Assembly (NCBI GenBank): GCA_964397015.1
Contig: CAYNHL010000118.1
Coordinates: 1-11,475, forward strand
Direction: 5' to 3'
Origin: MADRE2 sp964397015
Lineage (GTDB): Bacteria > Desulfobacterota > Desulfobacteria > Desulfobacterales > Desulfobacteraceae
Length of the DNA: 11,475 bases
The notes under the pieces were generated by a model. The model ran no database searches. It was not told where the DNA came from and saw only the letters and a program-made list of their open reading frames with translations. This document shows positions 6,396 to 11,475 of the stretch, in pieces (the first letter of the stretch is position 1; every line of letters begins with the position of its first letter). Position numbers and translations under genes: made by a program.

Positions 6396-8732
6396 ATGAG
6401 TAAAAAATACGGAGTATATATCTGCACAGGTTGTGGAATCGGAGACGTCCTCGACATGGAAGCACTGGTGGATGTGCCTGATGAAGAGGGTGTCAACTGT
6501 ACGACCCACCCGTTTCTCTGCAGCAAGGAAGGTGTCGAGCTCATCCAGAAGGATGTGGATGACGAAAAGGTCAATGCCATGGTGATCGGAGCCTGTTCCA
6601 GGCGGGTCAACTTTGACGTATTTCGTTTTGACGGATGCATTGTCGAGCGGGTCAACCTGAGAGAAGGCGTTGTCTGGCCGCATTCAAGGGAAAAATACCC
6701 GGCCTTGACCGAAGAGCAGAAGGATGACGAAGAACATTTTGATCCCATCCAGATGAAGGCTGAAGACTACATCAAGATGGGAATGATCCGTGTTGAAAAA
6801 GTCAAACTGCCCGAGCCTTACAAAACCGAATCCCTGTCCAGGAAAATCCTGGTGATGGGCGGCGGGGTGACAGGCATGGCCGCAGCACTGGATGCCGCCA
6901 AAACCGGATATGATGTCACAATCGTTGAAAAGACCGATAAACTAGGTGGATATGCCGCCAAAATGAGAAACCAGATGCCGGTGGCAGAACCTTTTGAATC
7001 ATTGATTCCGCCCGTAGTTGGCCAGATGATCCAGGAAATTGAAAGCATGGATAACATCGAAGTCAAGACGGCAACGGAAGTTGCCCGGATTGCCGGCCAA
7101 CCAGGTGAATTCACCGTTACATTTAAAAAACCCGGTGAGCGTATACCGTTTGATGTTCCATTTCCATTGCCCGAAGAGATGCTTTATGATGAAAACGGGA
7201 AGGAACTCGATGCAGAGGCCCAGCATGCCAAATATCTGGAATACAACGAAGGCCGGCTGGATATCCTCCAGCTCGACCCGGAAGGCGAGCTGTACGGTGC
7301 TGTCATCCTGGCAGCAGGATGGCGCCCTGCCAAGCTTGAAGGAGAGGCTTTCGCCCATCTTGGTATCGATCTTCCAGATGTCATCACCAACCATGAATTC
7401 GAACAGATTGCCGCAAAAGGAAAAATTGTCAGGCCGTCAGACGGCAAAGAGGCAAAAAATGTCGTTTTTATTCAGTCTCCTGGAAAAGATGAAGATGATG
7501 CCGATTTTGACTACTGCGGTTCCGTTACCAGCCAGGTAGCACTGAAACAGGCAAAATATGTCAGAAACGACTATCCCGACTCAAAAGCCTATATTATTTA
7601 CCAGCACATGAGAACCCCGGGCCTGCAGGAGAATTTCTATAAAAGCATGCAGCAGGATGACGGTATTTTCATGACCAAGGGCTCAGTAACCGAAGTTTCC
7701 CAGAATGGCGCAATGCTGAATGTTTCCGCATCCAACACCCTGCTGGGCCGGGAACTTGGCCTCAAGGCAGACCTGGTAGTTGTAGCCGCAGGCATGGTAC
7801 CGGTCACGGTTGATGATCCGGTGATCAACCTGGCATACAGGCAGGGACCTGGATTCAGGGACAATGATATTTTCGGTGGATATGCCGATTCCAACTATAT
7901 CTGCTTTCCATATGAAACCCAGAGAACCGGTGTTTACGCCGCAGGTGCAATCAGGCGTGCCATGACTATTGAAGAATCCCTTGAAGATGCCTCAGGTGCC
8001 GCTCTCAAGGCCATCCAATGCATTGAAAGCGCCAGCCGTGGTGTCTCCGTGCACCCGAGATCCGGTGACATGACATATCCGGAGTTCTTTTTCCAAAGAT
8101 GTACACAATGCAAGAGATGTACTGTGGAATGTCCCTTCGGCGCACTGGACGACGATGAAAAAGGCACACCCAAAGCCAATCCGACGCGGTGCAGAAGATG
8201 CGGTACATGTATGGGCGCCTGTCCTGAAAGAATTATCTCTTTTGCCGACTATACAATAGATTCCATCGGTTCCCAGATCAAGGCCGTCGGCGTGCCGTCC
8301 GAAGATGACTATGACGAACCGCCTTTCAGGTTCCTGGCACTGATCTGTGAAAATGACGCATACCCCGCGCTGGATATGCTGGGAATGAACCGTGTGGAAT
8401 ATTCACCCAGTGTCCGGTTCATTCCGGTCCGCTGCCTTGGATCCGTGAACACCATCTGGATCAAGGACGCACTGGCCCAGGGCATGGACGGGGTTATCCT
8501 CATAGGCTGCAAGCATGGTGACGACTACCAGTGTCACTTTGTCAAGGGATCAGAACTGGCCGAAATACGTGTCCGTAAAATTGGTGAGGCCCTGACCAGT
8601 CTTGCTTTAGAAGAAGAGCGCGTCAAGTTTGTTGAAATTGCCATTGACGAGTATGACAAGCTGCCCGGCATCATCAATGAATTTGTCGAAGAAGTGGAAG
8701 ATCTTGGCCCGAACCCGTTTAAAGGCTTTTAA
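6396..8732 (+). CDS. qmoB: Quinone-interacting membrane-bound oxidoreductase subunit QmoB (HdrA-MvhD fusion)
   Basis: QmoB is the large soluble flavoprotein of QmoABC, 778 residues. Residues 1-90 are an HdrA-like N-terminal domain (YICTGCGIG at 8-16, VIGACSRR at 63-70). The FAD motif is ILVMGGGVTGM (151-161), with IVEKTDKLGG at 176-185. C569, C572, C575, C579 and C599, C602, C605, C609 form two classical [4Fe-4S] motifs. From about 645 to the end is an MvhD-like domain with C651, C680, C705 (IGCKHGDD) and C713, the kind of domain that in methanogens passes electrons between hydrogenase and heterodisulfide reductase. The HdrA cluster motif equivalent to FIQCVGSRD...YCSxxCC is degenerate here: S361 replaces Cys and only C374 remains. 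The ribosome binding site AAGGAGGT (6377-6384) overlaps the qmoA stop and lies 11 bases before ATG, somewhat far. The complex is proposed to deliver electrons to AprB, perhaps by flavin-based confurcation. Confidence 0.96.
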   Translation: MSKKYGVYICTGCGIGDVLDMEALVDVPDEEGVNCTTHPFLCSKEGVELIQKDVDDEKVNAMVIGACSRRVNFDVFRFDGCIVERVNLREGVVWPHSREKYPALTEEQKDDEEHFDPIQMKAEDYIKMGMIRVEKVKLPEPYKTESLSRKILVMGGGVTGMAAALDAAKTGYDVTIVEKTDKLGGYAAKMRNQMPVAEPFESLIPPVVGQMIQEIESMDNIEVKTATEVARIAGQPGEFTVTFKKPGERIPFDVPFPLPEEMLYDENGKELDAEAQHAKYLEYNEGRLDILQLDPEGELYGAVILAAGWRPAKLEGEAFAHLGIDLPDVITNHEFEQIAAKGKIVRPSDGKEAKNVVFIQSPGKDEDDADFDYCGSVTSQVALKQAKYVRNDYPDSKAYIIYQHMRTPGLQENFYKSMQQDDGIFMTKGSVTEVSQNGAMLNVSASNTLLGRELGLKADLVVVAAGMVPVTVDDPVINLAYRQGPGFRDNDIFGGYADSNYICFPYETQRTGVYAAGAIRRAMTIEESLEDASGAALKAIQCIESASRGVSVHPRSGDMTYPEFFFQRCTQCKRCTVECPFGALDDDEKGTPKANPTRCRRCGTCMGACPERIISFADYTIDSIGSQIKAVGVPSEDDYDEPPFRFLALICENDAYPALDMLGMNRVEYSPSVRFIPVRCLGSVNTIWIKDALAQGMDGVILIGCKHGDDYQCHFVKGSELAEIRVRKIGEALTSLALEEERVKFVEIAIDEYDKLPGIINEFVEEVEDLGPNPFKGF

Positions 8733-8761
8733 CCCAAAGGGTGCTATTAGGAGGTACTGAT

Positions 8762-9946
8762 ATGACTGAAAAATATCTGGCGCAACCAGATCTTGATTTT
8801 ATTGCACAAGTAAGGGAGCTCGGCGGGGACACATTGAAAAAATGTTTCCAATGCGCGACCTGTTCGGTCGCATGCCCCATTGCCCCGGAAAACAGCCCTT
8901 TTCCCAGAAAGGAAATGATAGCTGCATCCTGGGGTCTGAAAGACAAACTTGTGACCAACGGCGATATCTGGCTTTGCCACAATTGCGGCGACTGCACTGA
9001 TTTATGCCCCAGGGGAGCGGCCCCTGGTGACGTTCTTTCAGCGGTAAGATCCGCCGCCATCACAGAGTATGCTCAACCCAAAATACTGGCCAATGCTGTG
9101 AACGATCCGTCCAAGCTTCCTTTTCTTATAGGTATTCCAGCTGTCTGGTTCGCTTTTTTTGCATTTATCACCATGACGGCCGGTGATTTCATGACCCGGG
9201 TCTTCGAGTATGTTCCTTTTTTTGACTGGGCCCATGTTCATGAAGGAGAACACGTGATAGCCCAGGCGGACTTCTTTTCCACCTGGTTTGTGGACCTGAC
9301 TTTTGTGCCCACCGCTTTGTTCGTTGTCATCGTTTTCTTTTTGAGCCTGCGGCGCTTCATCGTGGATATTCATGAAAACGCTGTTCAGGACGGTAAAACC
9401 GATAAATCCAGTATCAATTACAAGGACATGTTCCAGGCATTATTGCGTGTGATTCCCGTTATCCTGAAACACCAGAAATTCAATGAGTGTACGACAAACC
9501 GGAACCGTGCAACACCGCACATGATGGTTCTTTATTCCTTTATCGGCCTGTTTATAGTCACAGCCATCGGATTTATTGCACTCTATATCTTCCAGAATCC
9601 CGGACCTTACAGCCAGCTGACTCCAATGAAATGGCTGGCCAACATCTCCGGCGTGGCACTGGTGATCGGAAGCGGCTTGATGATTAAAAACAGACTGGGG
9701 AATGAAGATGAAAAAACCGCCTACAAAGACTGGTATATACTGTGGGTTGTATTTTCCCTCGGTCTCACCGGTATGTTGACGGAAATGGCCCGGCTTGCAC
9801 ACCTTGCCGGAACTTCATACTTTTTTTACTATCTTCACCTTATTGCGATTCTCAACCTGTTCTTATTCCTGCCATATTCCAAAATGGCCCATCTGGTTTA
9901 CAGAACCACAGCAATGACCTATGCGGAATATTCCAACAGGAAATAA
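8762..9946 (+). CDS. qmoC: Quinone-interacting membrane-bound oxidoreductase subunit QmoC (HdrC-HdrE-like)
   Basis: QmoC anchors the complex and oxidises menaquinol. The 394-residue protein fuses an HdrC-like cytoplasmic domain to a cytochrome b (HdrE/NarI-like) membrane domain. C28, C31, C34, C38 and C72, C75, C78, C82 are the two [4Fe-4S] motifs. Six hydrophobic segments are visible at about 120-140, 177-197, 255-277, 291-308, 324-346 and 353-379. Candidate haem ligands are H253, H347, H359 and H377; the assignment is not certain. The start is ATG 8762, 7 bases after AGGAGG (8749-8754). The frame is also open from a GTG at 8741, but that lies upstream of the ribosome binding site and is rejected. 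The gene is the last of the operon, with a terminator starting 31 bases after the stop. No qmoD-like gene or hdrBC follows. Confidence 0.96.
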   Translation: MTEKYLAQPDLDFIAQVRELGGDTLKKCFQCATCSVACPIAPENSPFPRKEMIAASWGLKDKLVTNGDIWLCHNCGDCTDLCPRGAAPGDVLSAVRSAAITEYAQPKILANAVNDPSKLPFLIGIPAVWFAFFAFITMTAGDFMTRVFEYVPFFDWAHVHEGEHVIAQADFFSTWFVDLTFVPTALFVVIVFFLSLRRFIVDIHENAVQDGKTDKSSINYKDMFQALLRVIPVILKHQKFNECTTNRNRATPHMMVLYSFIGLFIVTAIGFIALYIFQNPGPYSQLTPMKWLANISGVALVIGSGLMIKNRLGNEDEKTAYKDWYILWVVFSLGLTGMLTEMARLAHLAGTSYFFYYLHLIAILNLFLFLPYSKMAHLVYRTTAMTYAEYSNRK

Positions 9947-9977
9947 ACAGAGAAAAATTTAGTAACCCATAACACAC

Positions 9978-10014
9978 AAAGGGGGCTGCACTTTCATGCA
10001 GCCCCCTTTTTTTT
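9978..10014 (+). terminator. Strong rho-independent terminator after qmoC
   Basis: AAAGGGGGCTGCA (9978-9990) pairs perfectly with TGCAGCCCCCTTT (9997-10009) over 13 bp around a 6-base loop, CTTTCA. A run of eight T ends at 10014. This is the strongest hairpin in the window and closes qmoABC. The A-run on the left arm means it may also stop transcription coming from the right. Confidence 0.95.
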
Positions 10015-10025
10015 CCTTGCAATTT

Positions 10026-10053
10026 TTGACAATTCTTAATAAGCCTGTAATAC
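10026..10053 (+). promoter_or_regulatory. Promoter of the cold-shock gene
   Basis: Consensus -35 TTGACA (10026-10031) and -10 TAATAC (10048-10053) are separated by 16 bases. Predicted transcription start is near 10060, giving a leader of about 60 bases before the TTG start. It lies directly after the qmoC terminator, so the gene is independently transcribed. Confidence 0.65.
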
Positions 10054-10081
10054 AGCTCGCTTATATGGTAATGACGAGCTG
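10053..10081. repeat. Inverted repeat flanking the predicted csp transcription start
   Basis: CAGCTCG (10053-10059) and CGAGCTG (10075-10081) form perfect 7-bp arms with a 15-base spacer. If transcription starts near 10060 the left arm is not in the RNA, so the repeat would act as a DNA site (operator-like) and not as an RNA hairpin. If the start is farther upstream it could fold in the mRNA leader. Confidence 0.45.
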
Positions 10082-10118
10082 GTTTTCAGGCAGATACCAT
10101 AATGCAAGGAGAAACATT

Positions 10119-10319
10119 TTGGCAGTCGGAACAATCAAATGGTTTAATTCCAAAAAAGGTTTTGGTTTCATTTCGCAGGAAAACGGTGATGACGTGTTTG
10201 TACATTACTCATCCATTGATATGCCCGGGTTTAAAACACTGTCTGAGGGAGAAACCGTCGAGTTTGAAATCGAGCAGAACGACAAAGGACTTTCTGCAAC
10301 ACAGGTGGTCGTAAAGTAG
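10119..10319 (+). CDS. Cold-shock domain protein (CspA family), TTG start
   Basis: A 66-residue single cold-shock domain, the usual length for CspA/CspB-type RNA chaperones that bind single-stranded nucleic acid. GTIKWFNSKKGFGFI at residues 4-18 includes RNP1 (KGFGFI), and VFVHYSSI at 26-33 is RNP2. The C-terminus GLSATQVV is typical. The start is inferred to be TTG (10119-10121): the product then begins M-A-V-G-T-I-K-W, as family members do, and AAGGAG (10106-10111) lies 7 bases upstream. In-frame ATGs at 10065 and 10071 would add an un-Csp-like extension and have no ribosome binding site. An out-of-frame ATG at 10102 abuts the ribosome binding site. Whether the protein is cold-induced cannot be told from the sequence. 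Confidence 0.93.
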   Translation: MAVGTIKWFNSKKGFGFISQENGDDVFVHYSSIDMPGFKTLSEGETVEFEIEQNDKGLSATQVVVK

Positions 10320-10329
10320 GTATATTCCC

Positions 10330-10351
10330 ATGGGCAACCAACCCTGCCCAT
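10330..10351. terminator. Possible terminator between convergent csp and cobO
   Basis: ATGGGCA (10330-10336) pairs with TGCCCAT (10345-10351) around an 8-base loop in the 31-base gap between the convergent stop codons. The plus-strand tail TCAATTTTC is only moderately T-rich and the minus-strand side is not, so it is a weak candidate, better for csp than for cobO. The hairpin touches the last base of the cobO stop codon. Confidence 0.45.
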
Positions 10352-10875
10352 CAATTTTCAATTCCTCTCCGGGCCTCCACTCCCATTGTTTCATAATAAT
10401 GCCTGACCCCTTCCATCCGGGTCACGAGGTCTGCTTTATCTATGAGAGAATCAGGGGCATAGCGGCCGGTAAGTATCAATTCCGTTTCAGGTGGTTTTTC
10501 TTCCATTACGCGGCAAACCGATTCAGTTGAAACAAGACCGAACCAGATGGCCACACAGATTTCATCCATGATCACCACATCGTATTTCAATGACTGCATG
10601 ATGTCATGGATACGATTCAGGCCTTTTCGGGCATGCCGGACGTGTGCCGCTGTAACCTGTGATCTGGTGATGCATCCTTCATCACCAAACTGTTCGATGT
10701 CGATATCCGGAATCAGTTCCAGGGATGCAAGTTCGCCATAATACTGTCCTTTCATAAACTGCCCGATAAAAACCTTCATGCCGTGCCCGGCCGCGCGAAG
10801 GGCAAGCCCGAGTGCTGCAGTGGTTTTCCCTTTTCCATTACCTGTATATATATGTATATATCCGATTTTGCTCAT
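10351..10875 (-). CDS. cobO: Cob(I)yrinic acid a,c-diamide adenosyltransferase (CobO/BtuR family)
   Basis: This cytoplasmic enzyme transfers the adenosyl group of ATP to the reduced cobalt of corrinoids, in adenosylcobalamin synthesis or salvage. The 174-residue length is typical. The P-loop is TGNGKGKTT (residues 11-19), a family-specific P-loop that binds ATP in an unusual orientation. VIMDEI (101-106) is the Walker B-like strand. ELILTGR (132-138) and the C-terminal segment from DKADLVTRM (146-154) to ARRGIEN are characteristic. The ATG at 10873-10875 has only a weak GGAA ribosome binding site (10883-10886). Other corrinoid genes are absent nearby and no cobalamin riboswitch is seen, so CobO and BtuR roles cannot be told apart. 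The gene is convergent with csp and divergent from leuB. Confidence 0.95.
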   Translation of the reverse strand: MSKIGYIHIYTGNGKGKTTAALGLALRAAGHGMKVFIGQFMKGQYYGELASLELIPDIDIEQFGDEGCITRSQVTAAHVRHARKGLNRIHDIMQSLKYDVVIMDEICVAIWFGLVSTESVCRVMEEKPPETELILTGRYAPDSLIDKADLVTRMEGVRHYYETMGVEARRGIEN

Positions 10876-10891
10876 TTAATTTTTCCAGTAT

Positions 10892-10910
10892 TTATAAATA
10901 AAATTTATAA
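10892..10910. repeat. 19-bp AT-only inverted repeat ahead of cobO
   Basis: TTATAAAT (10892-10899) and ATTTATAA (10903-10910) form perfect 8-bp arms with a 3-base spacer, 17 bases upstream of the cobO ATG. The TATAAA-like bases could include the cobO -10 region on the minus strand, so a bound protein could control cobO. AT-rich spacers produce such dyads by chance more often than GC-balanced DNA does. Confidence 0.4.
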
Positions 10911-10925
10911 TAACTTAATAAAAAC

Positions 10926-10953
10926 TATTGCTTTCCAACACAGTTACTATAAT
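10926..10953 (+). promoter_or_regulatory. Probable leuB promoter
   Basis: A perfect -10 TATAAT lies at 10948-10953. The -35 is poor (TATTGC at 10926-10931 with a 16-base spacer; TTGCTT at 10928-10933 would be too close). Start near 10960 would leave a leader of about 38 bases, too short for a leucine-attenuator peptide. No run of leucine codons is present there. Confidence 0.5.
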
Positions 10954-10997
10954 ATACATTTTCTAAAATCATAACCCAAAAATTGCAGGAGTTAAAG

Positions 10998-11475
10998 ATG
11001 TCCTATAAAATAGCTGTTCTCCCGGGTGACGGCATTGGTCCGGAAGTGATGGTGCAGGCAGTCAAGGTGCTTGAACAGACAGCCGATAGATTTGATTTGA
11101 GCTTTGAGTTCACATCTGCCGATGTGGGCGGTATTGCAATTGATAACCACGGCAAGGCCCTGCCGGAATCCACCCTCTCCTTATGTGAACAGTGTGATGC
11201 AATCCTGTTCGGATCTGTGGGCGGTCCTGACTGGGAAGCTCTTCCACCTGATCTCCAGCCGGAAAGGGGTGCGCTGCTCCCGCTGAGAAAGCATTTCGGC
11301 CTTTACTGCAATTTACGCCCTGCAAAGGTTTTTCCAAAACTGGCATCCGCTTCCCCCCTGAAACCGGAAATTGTTCAAAACGGATTTGATATTCTCTGTG
11401 TCAGGGAACTAACCGGCGGCATCTATTTTGGCAAACCCAAAGGCAGGGCCGGAAGCGGAAAGAATGAATATGCCT
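10998..11475 (+). CDS. leuB: 3-isopropylmalate dehydrogenase LeuB, N-terminal part (cut by window edge)
   Basis: LeuB oxidatively decarboxylates 3-isopropylmalate with NAD+ in leucine biosynthesis and acts as a cytoplasmic dimer. The 159 visible residues are a little under half of the usual 350-360. YKIAVLPGDGIGPEV (residues 3-17) is the family N-terminus. FGSVGGPDWE (71-80) is a cofactor-side loop. LPLRKHFGLYCNLRP (94-108) and VRELTGGIYFG (135-145) carry the substrate-contacting arginines R97, R107 and R136 and the tyrosine Y143. The related isocitrate and tartrate dehydrogenases differ at these segments, so the leuB call is firm. ATG at 10998 has AGGAG (10987-10991) 6 bases upstream. leuA, leuC and leuD are not in the window. 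Confidence 0.95.
   Translation, partial: MSYKIAVLPGDGIGPEVMVQAVKVLEQTADRFDLSFEFTSADVGGIAIDNHGKALPESTLSLCEQCDAILFGSVGGPDWEALPPDLQPERGALLPLRKHFGLYCNLRPAKVFPKLASASPLKPEIVQNGFDILCVRELTGGIYFGKPKGRAGSGKNEYA

Noticed and set aside
5127..6748. Long minus-strand open frames (255, 251 and 170 codons) opposite qmoA and the start of qmoB
   Set aside because: They lie wholly opposite strong conserved genes, show no recognisable domain and arise from the codon bias of the sense strand.
7039..7539. 166-codon plus-strand frame inside qmoB
   Set aside because: It is a shifted frame of qmoB. The qmoB frame is intact with continuous domain structure, so there is no frameshift.
8741..8761. qmoC start at GTG 8741
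   Set aside because: The AGGAGG at 8749-8754 lies inside that extension and is correctly spaced for ATG 8762.
10876..10997. Cobalamin riboswitch ahead of cobO
   Set aside because: The spacer is only 122 bases, almost all A and T, with no B12-box-like conserved core.
1..11475. Insertion sequences, CRISPR arrays, tRNA or rRNA genes
   Set aside because: No transposase-like frame, no regularly spaced repeats, and no tRNA- or rRNA-like segments were recognised on either strand.

Overview
The window looks like a chromosomal segment of a dissimilatory sulfate-reducing bacterium. It carries the complete adenylylsulfate (APS) reductase genes aprB-aprA, followed by the quinone-interacting membrane-bound oxidoreductase genes qmoA-qmoB-qmoC. 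This order, the strong GGAGG ribosome binding sites and the protein types suggest a Desulfobacterota member, most likely of the Desulfobacteraceae type. That placement is inferred from gene content and style, not from a database comparison. No mobile element, CRISPR array, rRNA or tRNA was seen.

Layout. Positions 1-1987 are an accessory block on the minus strand. From its upstream end it holds a YkgJ-type cysteine-cluster protein, a divergent short-chain dehydrogenase/reductase (SDR) 11 bases behind it, and the N-terminal part of a TetR-type regulator that runs off the left edge. The TetR gene has its own promoter, filled with dyad symmetry. A 400-base divergent spacer (1988-2387) holds a good sigma-70-type promoter and a structured leader for aprBA. 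AprB (2388-2825) and AprA (2882-4843) form the APS reductase heterodimer. A strong intrinsic terminator follows aprA, so qmoABC (5112-9946) is probably a separate transcription unit with its own promoter and a leader that can form alternative hairpins. A second strong terminator closes the qmo operon.

To the right are a small cold-shock protein that starts with TTG (10119-10319), a convergent cobO/btuR-type corrinoid adenosyltransferase (10351-10875, minus), and a divergent leuB (3-isopropylmalate dehydrogenase) cut by the right edge.

How the genes work together. QmoC (haem/quinone membrane anchor plus HdrC-like Fe-S domain), QmoA and QmoB (HdrA-like flavoproteins, QmoB with a C-terminal MvhD-like domain) take electrons from menaquinol. 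They are thought to pass these to AprB, whose two [4Fe-4S] clusters feed the FAD of AprA, where APS is reduced to sulfite and AMP. The core is textbook sulfate-respiration machinery. The less ordinary features are the regulatory DNA around it, the SDR lacking its catalytic lysine, and the uneven loss of HdrA-type cysteine motifs between QmoA and QmoB. I found no convincing wholly new system.
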